Of a stretch of DNA of 57,168 nucleotides, positions 18,474 through 28,010 are shown in pieces. Source of the stretch: Cytobacillus firmus NBRC 15306 (GTDB lineage: Bacteria > Bacillota > Bacilli > Bacillales > Cytobacillaceae); the NCBI RefSeq assembly GCF_001591465.1, contig NZ_BCUY01000020.1:1-57168 (forward strand), read 5' to 3'. Position 1 is the first letter of the stretch. Each line of letters starts with the position of its first letter. The translations under genes and the position numbers were made by a program. Below the pieces are notes generated by a model. It was given only the letters and a program-made list of their open reading frames with translations, did no database searches and was not told the origin of the DNA.

Positions 18474-19406
18474 ATGTCAAAAGTATTTGTATTCGGACAC
18501 AAAAACCCGGACACTGACTCAATCTGTTCAGCACTTGCTTATGCAGAATTAAAAAACAAATTAGGCGTTGATGCAGAGCCAATCCGCCTGGGCCAGGTAA
18601 ATGAGGAAACACAATATGCTTTAGATTATTTTAAGACTGAAGCTCCCCGGCTTGTTGAGGCAGTATCCAAGGAAGCCAGCGAAGTAATTCTTGTAGACCA
18701 CAACGAATTCCAGCAAAGCGCTAATGATATCAGAGATGTTAAAATCCTTGAGGTTATTGACCATCACCGCATTGCAAACTTTGAAACAAGCGATCCGCTT
18801 TACTACCGCGCAGAGCCTGTTGGCTGCACAGCAACCATTTTAAACAAAATGTACAAGGAAAATGGAGTGGAAATCAGCAAGGCAACTGCTGGACTGATGC
18901 TTTCTGCCATCATCTCTGATTCCCTTCTGTTCAAATCTCCAACATGTACAGATCAGGACGTTGCAGCAGCACGTGAGCTTGCTGAAATTGCGGGAGTAAA
19001 TGCAGAAGAATATGGTCTGGAAATGCTTAAAGCAGGAGCAGACTTAAGCAAGAAGAGCGTGAAAGAGCTAATCTCCCTTGACGCAAAGGAATTCCAAATG
19101 GGAAGCTATAAAACAGAAATCGCTCAGGTAAATGCAGTTGACCTGAATGACGTATTAAGCCGCCAGGAAGAATTGGAAGCTGTCATTACTGAAAACATCA
19201 ATAACAAAGAGCTTGACCTGTTTGTTTTTGTTTTAACTGACATCCTTAACAACGACTCAGTTGCCATCTCTCTTGGCAAAGAAGCTGCAGCAGTTGAAAA
19301 AGCTTATGATGTAACACTTGAAAACAACAGTGCCGTATTAAAGGGCGTTGTTTCACGCAAAAAGCAAATTGTACCGCCTCTTACAAACGTATTGGCCGGC
19401 AAATAA
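18474..19406 (+). CDS. ppaC: Manganese-dependent inorganic pyrophosphatase (family II)
   Basis: 310 residues from the ATG at 18474, which has AAGGAG nine bases upstream; a longer frame from 18435 has none. The family II DHH motifs are present: [21 protein letters not shown] and, C-terminal, [10 protein letters not shown] in the DHHA2 domain. The enzyme hydrolyses pyrophosphate released by biosynthesis, pulling those reactions forward. Length and motif order are standard. A terminator-like hairpin shared with the convergent gene follows. Confidence 0.95.
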   Translation: MSKVFVFGHKNPDTDSICSALAYAELKNKLGVDAEPIRLGQVNEETQYALDYFKTEAPRLVEAVSKEASEVILVDHNEFQQSANDIRDVKILEVIDHHRIANFETSDPLYYRAEPVGCTATILNKMYKENGVEISKATAGLMLSAIISDSLLFKSPTCTDQDVAAARELAEIAGVNAEEYGLEMLKAGADLSKKSVKELISLDAKEFQMGSYKTEIAQVNAVDLNDVLSRQEELEAVITENINNKELDLFVFVLTDILNNDSVAISLGKEAAAVEKAYDVTLENNSAVLKGVVSRKKQIVPPLTNVLAGK

Positions 19407-19407
19407 A

Positions 19408-19441
19408 ACAGAAGCAGTGCCTCACTTGGCTCTGCTTTTTA
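19408..19441 (+). terminator. Terminator of ppaC
   Basis: AAGCAG-t-GCC pairs with GGC-t-CTGCTT around a short loop, followed by a T run reaching the stop of the convergent oxidoreductase gene. Confidence 0.75.
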
Positions 19442-20506
19442 CTTCTCCAATAATGCTTCTGTCCCCTTAACAAGCTTAATCATCAGTTCCTTCACTGTCA
19501 CCTCTTCAGACAGTCCCACTCCCTGTCCAGCCCATAATGACATAAATTCCGGCCGCCCCATTTTCGCTGCCTGCTTCCGGATAGGAGCTGTCAGGTCATT
19601 CTGCAACGGATAAGGCAACGCCGGCACACCTTGCATATCTTCCATGAACTGATTGCGGATCCCTCTTGCAGGCTTTCCTGAGAATGCCTTCGTCACAGCT
19701 GTCTGGTCTTCCCTTGCATTAAGCAATGCCTGCTTATACAACGGGTGAGCCCCGCTTTCCCTGCATGTAAGAAAGGCCGTTCCCAGCTGGACTCCTTCTG
19801 CCCCAAGAATCATGGCAGCAGCAATTCCCCTGGCATCCATGATTCCACCTGCAGCAGCCACAGGACAGCTTACTGCATCTGCCGCCTGCGGTATGAGAGC
19901 CATGGAACCGATCTGACCGCTTTCCCCCCTGTGAAAAGTTCCCCGGTGTCCACCTGCTTCAAACCCCTGAACAACAATCATATCTGCACCAGCTTCTTCC
20001 CATTCCACTGCTTCATTAACATTGGTTGCAGTTCCAATAATGACCGTACCCTGTTTCTTTAATTCGGAAATATCGGTGGAATCAGGTATGCCAAACGTAA
20101 AGCTGCAAACAGGCACACGTTCTTCCATTAAAACAGCAAGCTGCTTTTTGTATAACGAAGTATAATCCTTTTCCGGCAGAGCTGGTTTTTCCGCCATACC
20201 AAGTTCACTGCTGTATCGTTCAAGAACAGTCCCCATGGCAATGATGTCTTCTGTTTTAGCTGATACATCGCGATCCGGAACAAAGAGATTGATGCCAAAG
20301 GGCTGATCAGTCAATTCCCGAACCTGTTTTATATCTGCTCTTATATCATCTGGCATCATATAGCCGGCACCCATATTTCCAAGTCCGCCGCAATTGGATA
20401 CCCCGCTGATTAATTCCGGAGTTGTCAGCCCGCCAGCCATCGGAGCCTGGAAGATAGGATACTGGATTCCCAGCCTCGCAGTTAAGGAGTTTTGTTTCCA
20501 GCCCAT
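19439..20506 (-). CDS. FMN-dependent nitronate monooxygenase-like oxidoreductase
   Basis: 355 residues, TIM-barrel flavoprotein of the nitronate monooxygenase / 2-nitropropane dioxygenase family (B. subtilis YrpB-like). It has the N-terminal PIFQAPMAGGLTTPELI and NCGGLGNMGAG, the central GFEAGGHRG with the conserved His, and AAGGIMDARG plus GAEGVQLGTAFL, which bind FMN phosphate. It probably oxidises propionate 3-nitronate or similar toxic nitronates, though enoyl-ACP reductase FabK-like relatives exist. It follows the thioredoxin-fold gene by 19 nt on the same strand, probably as one operon. Confidence 0.85.
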   Translation of the reverse strand: MGWKQNSLTARLGIQYPIFQAPMAGGLTTPELISGVSNCGGLGNMGAGYMMPDDIRADIKQVRELTDQPFGINLFVPDRDVSAKTEDIIAMGTVLERYSSELGMAEKPALPEKDYTSLYKKQLAVLMEERVPVCSFTFGIPDSTDISELKKQGTVIIGTATNVNEAVEWEEAGADMIVVQGFEAGGHRGTFHRGESGQIGSMALIPQAADAVSCPVAAAGGIMDARGIAAAMILGAEGVQLGTAFLTCRESGAHPLYKQALLNAREDQTAVTKAFSGKPARGIRNQFMEDMQGVPALPYPLQNDLTAPIRKQAAKMGRPEFMSLWAGQGVGLSEEVTVKELMIKLVKGTEALLEK

Positions 20507-20525
20507 TTAAAACATCCTTCCGGCT

Positions 20526-21086
20526 TTATTTTCCAGAAACTAGAGCATTTATTATACTATCTGCCACCGTATGCCAGATCTTAGAATCCTCCTGATAGGA
20601 AGCAGTTAATCTTCTGTACATGCTCATCTGCTCGTCCTTAAAGTTTACATCATCCTGTGCAGGAAGCTTGCTTCTTTCACTATCCACCAATTCCTGAATC
20701 TGTTTGGCCCGGGGTCCCCAAACAGCCTTTTCATCCCCTTCTTTATCTATAAAGATATAAATCGGTATTGCTCTGGATGTTCCATTAGTCAAATACTGGT
20801 CCATCAGCTCAAGATTCTGATCCCTTAAAATAAAACGGACGTCCATACCGGCTTCCTCTGCAAGTTTTGATAGGATCGGATTATTAAGCATGGCGTCACC
20901 GCACCAATCCTCAGTCAGTGCAATTACTTTCAAGCCGGCATCCTTAAGATCTGCCAATCTTGTTTTTTCCTCATCAGATAAAGAAAAACCATTATATATT
21001 TGATTCATCTCTTTTTTATTAACTTGCATCGCTTCTATATAATTCTGCGGACTTATACCCTTCTCAAACCATTCCATTAATTTCAT
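20526..21086 (-). CDS. Thioredoxin-fold protein with altered active site
   Basis: 186 residues from the ATG at 21086 (AAGGGAG eight bases upstream; an in-frame GTG lies at 21095). The thioredoxin-like core around residues 50-110 contains TEDWCGDAML. The first redox cysteine (C62) is kept, but the position of the second is Ala65, so it cannot form the usual CxxC disulfide. Such proteins may act through a single cysteine. No signal peptide, so cytosolic. Probably co-transcribed with the following nitronate monooxygenase-like gene. Confidence 0.78.
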   Translation of the reverse strand: MKLMEWFEKGISPQNYIEAMQVNKKEMNQIYNGFSLSDEEKTRLADLKDAGLKVIALTEDWCGDAMLNNPILSKLAEEAGMDVRFILRDQNLELMDQYLTNGTSRAIPIYIFIDKEGDEKAVWGPRAKQIQELVDSERSKLPAQDDVNFKDEQMSMYRRLTASYQEDSKIWHTVADSIINALVSGK

Positions 21087-21224
21087 AGTAGCCACTCCCT
21101 TATTTCGATTTCTTTAGTGTATATTCTTTTCGATCCGCTTTCATTCCTGCATTTGCTGTAGCACTTTGTAAAACTCTATCTTTTCCTGGGAAATAGGCTT
21201 TACTTTTTTGTCGGAATATAGGAA

Positions 21225-21248
21225 GAGCTGATGGATTCCCATCAGCTC
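21225..21248 (-). terminator. Hairpin after gatB
   Basis: GAGCTGATGG and CCATCAGCTC form a perfect 10-bp stem around a 4-nt loop, 6 nt after the gatB stop. The following tract on the minus strand (TTCCTATATTCC) is a poor T run, so it may stabilise the mRNA end rather than terminate alone. Confidence 0.55.
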
Positions 21249-21253
21249 ACCTT

Positions 21254-22681
21254 TTATCTTTTTTGTATTTCCTGCTGCAATAATTTGTTAACAAGCGGCG
21301 GGTTGGCCTGTCCTTTTGTGGCTTTCATGATTTGGCCGACAAGGAAGCCGATTGCTTTTTGCTTTCCATTCTTGAAATCCTCGATCGATTGCGGATTCGC
21401 ATCAAGTGTTTCACCGATAATTTTAAGTAGTGCACCTTCATCCGAAATCTGGACCAGGCCTTTTTCTTTTACGATTGTTTCCGGATCTCCGCCATTTTCA
21501 ACCATTTCTTTAAAAACTGTTTTAGCAATTTTGGAAGAGATGGTTCCGTTTTCGATCAGCTTAATCATTCCGGCAAGTCCCTCAGGTGTCAAAGCTATAT
21601 CTGTTAGCTCTTTTTGTTCAGCATTCAAGTACGCTGACAATTCACCCATTACCCAGTTGGAGGCCTGCTTGGCGTCTGCTCCATTATTGACAGCCGCTTC
21701 AAAGAAATCCGATGTTTCTTTTGTCACTGTCAGGACAGCTGCATCATAGGCCGGCAGCCCAAGTTCTTCAATATAGCGGTTCTTTCTCTGGTCCGGAAGC
21801 TCAGGGATCTCTGCACGAATGCGCTCTTTCCACTCTTCATCAATATGAATATCAAGTAAGTCAGGTTCAGGGAAATAACGATAATCATCTGAACCTTCTT
21901 TTACCCTCATTAGAATCGTTTTATTGGTCGCTTCATCAAAGCGCAATGTTTCCTGCTGGATGGTTCCGCCAGAACTTAGAATCTCTTCCTGTCTCTTCTC
22001 CTCGTATTCTAGTCCTTTGCGGACAAAGTTAAACGAGTTTAGGTTCTTAAGCTCTGTCTTTGTGCCAAATTCCTCCTGGCCGACAGGACGAAGGGAAATA
22101 TTCGCATCACAGCGGAGTGAACCTTCCTCCATTTTACAGTCAGATACGCCAGTATACTGGATGATGGACTTTAGCTTCTCCAAATAGGCATAAGCTTCAT
22201 TTGGCGTACGGATATCCGGCTCAGAAACGATCTCGATCAGAGGAGTACCCTGGCGGTTATAGTCTACAAGGGAATATCCTTTAGCATGAGACAGCTTGCC
22301 CGCATCTTCTTCAAGATGAATCCGCGTAATGCCGATTTTTTTCTTATAGCCGTCAACCTCGATCTCAATCCAGCCATGCTCTCCAATAGGCTTATCAAAT
22401 TGTGAAATCTGGTAGGCTTTCGGGTTATCCGGATAAAAATAATTCTTCCGGTCAAATTTTGTAACTGGTGCAATTTCACAATTCAGTGCCATCGCAGCTT
22501 TCATTCCGAATTCAACTGCCTTTTTATTAATGACAGGAAGCACTCCAGGGTAGCCGAGATCAACGACCGTCGTGTTGGAGTTAGGCTCTGCTCCAAAATG
22601 GTTTGGGCTTGCAGAGAATATTTTTGAATCCGTTTTTAGTTCAACGTGTACTTCAAGTCCTATAACCGTTTCGTATTTCAT
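21254..22681 (-). CDS. gatB: Asp/Glu-tRNA amidotransferase subunit B
   Basis: 475 residues. GatB binds misacylated Glu-tRNA(Gln) or Asp-tRNA(Asn), activates the side chain with ATP and receives ammonia from GatA. The N-terminal cradle domain has [13 protein letters not shown] and the PNxxVxxLxxPGxLP-like region, EDAGKLSH lies in the middle, and the helical YqeY-like tail domain follows from about residue 300. Last gene of gatC-gatA-gatB, 12 nt after gatA. Complete. Confidence 0.97.
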   Translation of the reverse strand: MKYETVIGLEVHVELKTDSKIFSASPNHFGAEPNSNTTVVDLGYPGVLPVINKKAVEFGMKAAMALNCEIAPVTKFDRKNYFYPDNPKAYQISQFDKPIGEHGWIEIEVDGYKKKIGITRIHLEEDAGKLSHAKGYSLVDYNRQGTPLIEIVSEPDIRTPNEAYAYLEKLKSIIQYTGVSDCKMEEGSLRCDANISLRPVGQEEFGTKTELKNLNSFNFVRKGLEYEEKRQEEILSSGGTIQQETLRFDEATNKTILMRVKEGSDDYRYFPEPDLLDIHIDEEWKERIRAEIPELPDQRKNRYIEELGLPAYDAAVLTVTKETSDFFEAAVNNGADAKQASNWVMGELSAYLNAEQKELTDIALTPEGLAGMIKLIENGTISSKIAKTVFKEMVENGGDPETIVKEKGLVQISDEGALLKIIGETLDANPQSIEDFKNGKQKAIGFLVGQIMKATKGQANPPLVNKLLQQEIQKR

Positions 22682-22693
22682 GAATTTCCCCCC

Positions 22694-24154
22694 TTACAGT
22701 CCCGGTTTTTGCTTATGGAATTCTGTAGCCTGCTCAAAAGCATGCGCCACGCGGTAAACAGTGCTTTCATCAAAATGCTTTCCGATAATCTGAAGGCCAA
22801 GCGGCAGTCCATCCGCGAATCCGCAAGGTACGCTGATTCCGGGCACGCCGGCAAGATTTACTGGAATCGTCAGGATATCATTCGCATACATAGTCAGCGG
22901 ATCAGACGTATTTTCACCAATCTTAAAGGCTGGAGTTGGCGCTGTCGGCCCAATAATAACATCATACTTTTCAAAGACTTTTTCAAAGTCCTGTTTAATC
23001 AGTGTACGCACCTTTTGAGCCTTCTTATAGTAAGCATCATAATAGCCAGAGCTTAAGGCAAACGTTCCAAGCATAATGCGGCGTTTAACCTCATCCCCGA
23101 AGCCTTCTGCACGGGTCTTTTTGTATAAATCGATTAAACTCTCAGGATCTGCGGTTCTATAGCCATAGCGTACACCATCAAAGCGGGCCAGGTTGGCCGA
23201 TGCCTCGGAGGAGGACAGCAGATAATACGTTGCAAGGGCATATTTGGAGTGCGGCAGGGAAACTTCCTCCCATGTTGCCCCCAGTTTTTCTAATACCTTC
23301 AGGGCATCCAGTACGGACTGGCGCACCTCTTCATCTACACCTTTAGCCAGATATTCTTTTGGTACAGCGATTCTCAACCCTTTAACATCGCCAGTTAAGC
23401 TTTCAGCATAGCTTGGAACATCTACATTTGCTGAAGTAGAATCCATTGGGTCCAGACCTGAAATAGCCTGAAGCAGATAAGCATTGTCTTCAACTGTGCG
23501 GGTAATCGGTCCAATCTGGTCTAAAGATGAGGCAAATGCAATCAGTCCGAAACGGGATACTCTGCCATATGTAGGCTTTAACCCGACAACTCCGCAATAT
23601 GAAGCAGGCTGTCTGATCGAGCCGCCTGTATCTGAGCCAAGAGAAAATAAAACCTCTCCTGCTGCAACAGAGGCAGCAGAGCCGCCGGAAGACCCTCCGG
23701 GAACTCTTTCAATATTCCAGGGATTTCGGGTTACCTGAAATCCTGAGTTTTCATTGGATGATCCCATTGCAAATTCATCCATATTCAATTTACCGATAGT
23801 AATGGTTTCAGCATTATGTAATTTGGAAGCAACCGTTGCATCATAAATTGGATCAAAGTTTTCAAGGATCTTACTCGCACTGGTGGTGCGCAGCCCTTTC
23901 GTTACAATGTTGTCCTTTACACCGATTGGCATACCGAACAAAAGGCCTTTCGCCTCGTCCGTTCCAATTTTTTCATCCATTTTCTTTGCTGCTTCGCGGG
24001 CTCTCTCTTCATCCAGTGTCAAGAAAGCTTTTACCTGGTCTTCAACCTCACTGATTCGCTTGTACGATTCACTGACAAGATCGGTAACCGTGATCTCTTT
24101 TTTATGTAAAAGCTGATGAAGTTCCGCTACCTTATGATCAAATAAACTCACCAT
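22694..24154 (-). CDS. gatA: Asp/Glu-tRNA amidotransferase subunit A (glutamine amidase)
   Basis: 486 residues of the amidase signature family. GatA hydrolyses glutamine and channels ammonia to GatB. The Ser-cisSer-Lys triad is visible as the Lys in GVKDNI, and the serines in [17 protein letters not shown] and [11 protein letters not shown]. Starts at ATG 24154 after GGAGGG and follows gatC by 9 nt. Complete, normal length. Confidence 0.97.
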   Translation of the reverse strand: MVSLFDHKVAELHQLLHKKEITVTDLVSESYKRISEVEDQVKAFLTLDEERAREAAKKMDEKIGTDEAKGLLFGMPIGVKDNIVTKGLRTTSASKILENFDPIYDATVASKLHNAETITIGKLNMDEFAMGSSNENSGFQVTRNPWNIERVPGGSSGGSAASVAAGEVLFSLGSDTGGSIRQPASYCGVVGLKPTYGRVSRFGLIAFASSLDQIGPITRTVEDNAYLLQAISGLDPMDSTSANVDVPSYAESLTGDVKGLRIAVPKEYLAKGVDEEVRQSVLDALKVLEKLGATWEEVSLPHSKYALATYYLLSSSEASANLARFDGVRYGYRTADPESLIDLYKKTRAEGFGDEVKRRIMLGTFALSSGYYDAYYKKAQKVRTLIKQDFEKVFEKYDVIIGPTAPTPAFKIGENTSDPLTMYANDILTIPVNLAGVPGISVPCGFADGLPLGLQIIGKHFDESTVYRVAHAFEQATEFHKQKPGL

Positions 24155-24163
24155 TTTCCCTCC

Positions 24164-24454
24164 CTACTCAATGATAGACGGCACTTTTATATAGCCATCC
24201 TGATGTTCCGGCGCATTTTTCAAAACTTCTTCCTGTGGAAGCCCTTCTTTCGCCTTATCTTCTCTCAGTACATTTTTCATATCAAGAACATGGGATGTTG
24301 GTTCAACATGCTCTGTGTCAAGCTCATTCAAAAGCTCCGCAAATGAAATCATCTTATCCAGCTGTTCGGTATAAGCCTTAGCTTCCTCCTCAGTCATCGC
24401 AAGCCGCGCCAAGTGTGCAACATGCTTAACCTGATCGATTGAAATTCTCGACAT
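24164..24454 (-). CDS. gatC: Asp/Glu-tRNA amidotransferase subunit C
   Basis: 96 residues from the ATG at 24454 (GGAGGT seven bases upstream), not the longer frame from 24493. The protein starts [19 protein letters not shown], with the typical [11 protein letters not shown] motif. GatC wraps GatA and GatB and stabilises the complex. First gene of the operon. Confidence 0.96.
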   Translation of the reverse strand: MSRISIDQVKHVAHLARLAMTEEEAKAYTEQLDKMISFAELLNELDTEHVEPTSHVLDMKNVLREDKAKEGLPQEEVLKNAPEHQDGYIKVPSIIE

Positions 24455-24502
24455 TACTGCCACCTCCAAAAATTGAATACTGTCAATGCACAATTATTAT
24501 GA

Positions 24503-24532
24503 TCATACCAAACTTTCGTGCGTTAAAGCAAC
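24503..24532 (-). promoter_or_regulatory. Probable SigA promoter of gatCAB
   Basis: On the minus strand TTGCTT (24532-24527), an 18-nt spacer and TATGAT (24508-24503), about 50 nt before the gatC start. Confidence 0.45.
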
Positions 24533-24674
24533 ACGTGAGAATGGGCTGGTTCAGCAATCTTATGCTATTTTACCATGAGTTAAATGAGTTGTGTGTTTGC
24601 ATCTCTTTTTAGAGGATAAATGAAAGGCAAACCGAATAACTGGGGATGCGATCAAAAGTACAGGAGGGGCGATA

Positions 24675-25028
24675 ATGGAATTTTTCCGATTTGATTCCGG
24701 TGTCAGCAGGGAAATTGCGCAATTCAGCAGCCACAATACCAGCATCAGTCCGATTATCAGAAACAAAACCGCTACCGTTGGGTGTATCTACCTTAAGGAA
24801 AACAGTGTTTTAGGCATGCACCCGGCAGCTTGTCCACAGCTATTTCTCATCGTTGACGGCGAAGGATGGATAAAAACTGCTGGAGGTGAGCAGATTGCCG
24901 TCCAAAAAGGCGCTGTTTACTGGTATGAAGGCGAGGAACACGAATCTGGCTCTTACCTTGGAATGACAGCCATTGTGATTGAAGGTCCGGGTTTGGATCC
25001 GCAACTGTACCTGAAACCCTTGGAATAG
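24675..25028 (+). CDS. Small single-domain cupin protein
   Basis: 117 residues forming one cupin beta-barrel, with motif 1 around GMHPAACPQLFLIVDGEGW and motif 2 around GAVYWYEGEEHESGS. The metal-binding residues are partly kept (H49, H93 region), but the usual HxH pair is not clear, so it may bind a ligand rather than catalyse. AGGAGG is seven bases before the ATG. Its stop codon is followed after only a few bases by repeat array C. Confidence 0.75.
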   Translation: MEFFRFDSGVSREIAQFSSHNTSISPIIRNKTATVGCIYLKENSVLGMHPAACPQLFLIVDGEGWIKTAGGEQIAVQKGAVYWYEGEEHESGSYLGMTAIVIEGPGLDPQLYLKPLE

Positions 25029-25030
25029 GC

Positions 25031-25163
25031 TTTGGCCAGGAAGTGCTGTAGTTTGGCCGGTATTTTATTGCGTTCGGCCGGTAACTCTGCATTTTGGCCG
25101 GTAAATTAATCAATTTGGCCGGTAAACTCTGCATTTTGGCCGGTAAACTCCGAATTTAGGACT
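25031..25163 (+). repeat. Helically phased short-repeat array C (TTTGGCCGGTAAA type)
   Basis: GGCC cores start at 25034, 25055, 25076, 25096, 25117 and 25138, with a degenerate unit at 25158. Distances are 21, 21, 20, 21, 21 and 20. Best units read TTTGGCCGGTAAA. The array begins 2-3 nt after the cupin stop, on the same strand, and ends just before the yueI terminator. Confidence 0.87.
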
Positions 25164-25183
25164 GTATTAAGTTGCCTTCACCT

Positions 25184-25213
25184 AAAAAACAGAGCAGCGT
25201 GGCAGCGCTGCTC
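25184..25213 (-). terminator. Terminator of yueI
   Basis: GAGCAGCG pairs with CGCTGCTC (25192-25199 and 25206-25213), followed on the minus strand by TGTTTTTT. The stem overlaps the yueI stop codon. Confidence 0.85.
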
Positions 25214-25646
25214 ATTTAAGCTTGAATAGTTTGGCAAATAGGCCGCCTTTTTTCGGCTTTTCCGCCTCTGCTTTAACCGTTTTTCTCTCCACAAATATTT
25301 CCGGTTTATCAATTGCATAGTCATAGGCAAGAACGAGCCCTATTTCTGAATTATGTTCTTTGTTGGTTACAATTGTATATTCTACTTTATTGGCAGAAGC
25401 CAGTTTTATATATTTCGATAAATAGGAGTAGTTCATATTCCCATTCAAATAAAGATGAGCTTTGCGGTTGGCTTTAATAGCTTCTTCCACCTGAGGATAG
25501 ATTCCATCTTCCCTCATCTGCGGCTGCTTTAGGGCAATCACTACCCTCTCCCGAAGCGAGCCAAGAAACTTGCGGCGCTCATCAGGCTTGGTTTGTTTCT
25601 GTCCATGAATCCCCTGTTGAAGATAATCATCTATATTTTCAGCCAA
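25212..25646 (-). CDS. yueI: YueI family protein (DUF1694)
   Basis: 144 residues if read from the TTG at 25646, which has GGAGG eight bases upstream; an in-frame ATG at 25661 overlaps that site and would add five residues. It matches the YueI family by DYLQQGIHG, TKPDERRKFLGSLRERV and the central KAHLYLNGN and YTIVTNKE segments. Cytosolic, function unknown. The C-terminus is lysine-rich. Confidence 0.85.
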   Translation of the reverse strand: MAENIDDYLQQGIHGQKQTKPDERRKFLGSLRERVVIALKQPQMREDGIYPQVEEAIKANRKAHLYLNGNMNYSYLSKYIKLASANKVEYTIVTNKEHNSEIGLVLAYDYAIDKPEIFVERKTVKAEAEKPKKGGLFAKLFKLK

Positions 25647-25770
25647 TTGTATATCCTCCATCCTTATATGACCTCATTGTTTTCATTGTATTCACTATTA
25701 TGCCCTATTTCAAATTTCGCCTATATAATATGTATGTTTTTGCAGGAATTACTGTGCTTGCCTGTTAATC

Positions 25771-25801
25771 AAAAAAATACCCCCCTTCCATGGAAGAGAG
25801 G
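25771..25801 (-). terminator. Terminator of aceA
   Basis: On the minus strand CCTCTCTTCC pairs with GGAAGGGGGG (10 pairs including G-U pairs), followed by TATTTTTTT. It lies about 55 nt beyond the aceA stop. Confidence 0.75.
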
Positions 25802-25853
25802 TTCAAAATAGGAGAATATACAGGTAAAAAATCAATTTTCATTCGGGTAAAAA

Positions 25854-27143
25854 TTAAGCCTCCTGCTTTTCAGTAAACTGTTCCTCTTCAGTAGATCCCT
25901 TTAAAGCTGTTGTCGAGGAAGTGCCTCCAGTAATGACCATTGATACTTGGTCAAAATAGCCGGTGCCCACTTCACGCTGATGTCTTGTCGCCGTGTAACC
26001 ATGTGCTTCGCTGGCAAACTCAGCCTGCTGCAGTTCAGAATACGCAGCCATTCCACGGTCTTTGTAGCCGAGTGCCAATTCAAACATGCTATGGTTCAGA
26101 GCATGGAATCCTGCCAATGTAACGAACTGGAACTTGTAGCCCATTTTGCCGAGCTCCACCTGGAATTTTGCAATCGTTTCGTCATCCAGCTTTTTCTTCC
26201 AATTAAATGAAGGTGAACAATTATATGCTAACAGCTTGCCTGGGAATTTTTCATGAATTGCTTCAGCAAAACGTCTCGCTTCATCAAGGTTCGGTTCAGA
26301 TGTTTCACACCATACCAGGTCTGCATAAGGAGCATACGCCAGCCCCCGAGCAATCGCTTGTTCAAGTCCTGCTTTTGTCCGGAAGAATCCTTCAGGAGTG
26401 CGTTCCCCTGTAATGAAAGGTGCATCATACGGATCCACATCACTTGTAATCAGGTCGGCTGCGTTAGCATCAGTCCGGGCGACAATAACAGTCGGCACTC
26501 CCATAACATCCGCTGCCAGCCTTGCAGATATTAAGTTCTTAACAGCAGTCTGGGTTGGAAGCAACACCTTTCCGCCAAGATGTCCACATTTCTTCTCAGA
26601 TGAAAGCTGGTCCTCAAAATGCACTCCGCCGGCACCCGATTCAATCATGCCTTTCATAAGCTCAAATACATTAAGCTGGCCGCCGAACCCAGCTTCAGCA
26701 TCTGCTACAATTGGAGCAAACCAGTCAATGGAATGATCCCCTTCCATATGATGAATCTGGTCAGCACGCTGAAGGGCCTGATTAATCCTTTTAACAACAC
26801 TAGGAACACTGTTGGCCGGATACAGGCTTTGGTCGGGATACATATTTCCGGAAAGGTTGGCATCAGCAGCAACCTGCCACCCGCTTAAGTAAATGGCCTT
26901 TAGCCCGGCCTTAACCTGCTGGACTGCCTGATTTCCCGTTAACGCGCCTAATGCGTTGACGAAATCCTCTTCATTGACAAGCTTCCACAGTTTCTCTGCA
27001 CCACGGCGAGCTAATGTATGTTCAATATCAATTGACCCTCTTAATTTTATGACATCCTCAGCAGTAAACGGCCTTTCTACCCCACTCCAGCGTTCATCCA
27101 TTTCCCAGCTTTCCTGCAACTGACGCACTCTTTCATCTGACAT
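25854..27143 (-). CDS. aceA: Isocitrate lyase
   Basis: 429 residues from the ATG at 27143 (AAGGAGG upstream; the longer frame from 27215 lacks one). Isocitrate lyase cleaves isocitrate to glyoxylate and succinate, the first step of the glyoxylate shunt for growth on acetate or fatty acids. The catalytic motif [11 protein letters not shown] and the metal-binding DADAGFGG-like stretch (DAEAGFGG) are present, as is [10 protein letters not shown]. subtilis 168 lacks this gene, while B. cereus-group species have it beside malate synthase. Here no malate synthase gene is adjacent. A strong terminator follows. Confidence 0.96.
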   Translation of the reverse strand: MSDERVRQLQESWEMDERWSGVERPFTAEDVIKLRGSIDIEHTLARRGAEKLWKLVNEEDFVNALGALTGNQAVQQVKAGLKAIYLSGWQVAADANLSGNMYPDQSLYPANSVPSVVKRINQALQRADQIHHMEGDHSIDWFAPIVADAEAGFGGQLNVFELMKGMIESGAGGVHFEDQLSSEKKCGHLGGKVLLPTQTAVKNLISARLAADVMGVPTVIVARTDANAADLITSDVDPYDAPFITGERTPEGFFRTKAGLEQAIARGLAYAPYADLVWCETSEPNLDEARRFAEAIHEKFPGKLLAYNCSPSFNWKKKLDDETIAKFQVELGKMGYKFQFVTLAGFHALNHSMFELALGYKDRGMAAYSELQQAEFASEAHGYTATRHQREVGTGYFDQVSMVITGGTSSTTALKGSTEEEQFTEKQEA

Positions 27144-27167
27144 TTGATTAAATCCTCCTTTTAATTT

Positions 27168-27181
27168 TGAAAAGATTTTCA
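27168..27181 (-). promoter_or_regulatory. cre-like palindrome in the aceA leader
   Basis: TGAAAA-GA-TTTTCA, a perfect palindrome about 25 nt before the aceA start. It has the arms of a CcpA catabolite-responsive element but the central CG is GA. CcpA control of aceA would make sense, but the match is imperfect. Confidence 0.35.
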
Positions 27182-27213
27182 GCAAGATCCCGGATGCAAT
27201 GCAATTCTGTGCC

Positions 27214-27302
27214 ATAACAGATTATTAAAATCACTCTGTTATGATATAATTCTATGTTGTTATAAAACAATATTTTATCTATGTTTTGTATTATATAACA
27301 GA
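27214..27302 (-). promoter_or_regulatory. Repeated ATAACAGA boxes upstream of aceA
   Basis: ATAACAGA at 27214-27221 has its exact complement TCTGTTAT at 27235-27242 (13-nt gap), and the box recurs at 27295-27302. The arrangement looks like operator sites of an unknown regulator of aceA. Confidence 0.4.
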
Positions 27303-27457
27303 TAAACTGGATTGGGAAGCCCTTGTTTTAAAAAAATCAAAATTAGCAGAATATTTTATCCCATTTTCTTTCACTTTCATTCTCTGGCTATGATATAGAG
27401 AATTGTTGTGTTTTTAGAAATCAATTTGATTCATGAAGGAGAATTTATGAAAGATAG

Positions 27458-27779
27458 AAATCGCCGCTTGTTGGGGATATTGTTACAGAACGGGCCAAAT
27501 ACATTATGGAATCGACTCTGCAGCAGAGTGTAAAGCTGTGTATTAGTCATTTAATTATTGGCCTGTCGGGTGTCATTATGGTCGACACAATGGTTGCATA
27601 CCAAATCTTCGAGGTAATCGGCTCATTAAAACTTATCGGTGTTCAGTCAACTCGGCATCCGGCCTGAAGTTGCCCAGACAGCCATCCAGCTTGGAATAGA
27701 CTTTACGGACATCATCACTGAAAAAAATCAATATTTAATCCTTGAGGGACCTGCTGGGGTCTTTTTTTATTTATCCTAA
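27458..27779 (+). pseudogene. Decayed RsbR-type STAS co-antagonist gene
   Basis: Two frames together encode an RsbR-like STAS domain. Frame 1 (from 27464) reads PLVGDIVTERAK, then LSGVIMVDTMVAYQIFEV and LKLIGV, and meets a stop at 27665. The frame beginning at 27651 resumes with LGIRPEVAQTAIQLGIDFTDI and runs to a stop at 27777. Several residues (the GAKCLL-like beta strand) are missing at the junction, so there was a small deletion with a frameshift. The sensor N-terminus is gone: a stop (TAG, 27455-27457) lies just before the STAS part. The conserved DT and QT phosphorylation positions survive. Not functional as it stands. Confidence 0.8.
27740..27770 (+). terminator. Terminator of the former rsbR-like gene
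   Basis: GGACC and GGTCT form a short stem around a 6-nt loop followed by seven T. It overlaps the end of the pseudogene, as expected if it was the original terminator. Confidence 0.5.
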
Positions 27780-27911
27780 AAACCCCCCTGCCAGCCAACT
27801 TAATTTTATAAATTTAGATGAATAGATATGTTGATATAGTAGATATAGCAGAAAATTAATGCGAAATAACGTATTTTTATACAATTGTATCTTTATAGTT
27901 TTTTAGATTTT

Positions 27912-27940
27912 TTGTTCCTGCATCTTAACTATGTTATGAT
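27912..27940 (+). promoter_or_regulatory. Probable SigA promoter of the opuE operon
   Basis: TTGTTC (27912-27917), a 17-nt spacer and TATGAT (27935-27940). About 128 nt separates it from the small accessory gene. Confidence 0.5.
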
Positions 27941-28010
27941 AATAAACGTCTTTCAAAAGCGGACTTAACCCCAACCGATCTTATCTCCAAACAAAAAACT
28001 GTATGTTACT

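Noticed and set aside
24847..25134. Open frame with repeated PAK/RPN-like segments over array C
   Set aside because: The apparent protein repeat comes from translating the array; the 20-21 bp period shifts the frame and no ribosome binding site is present.
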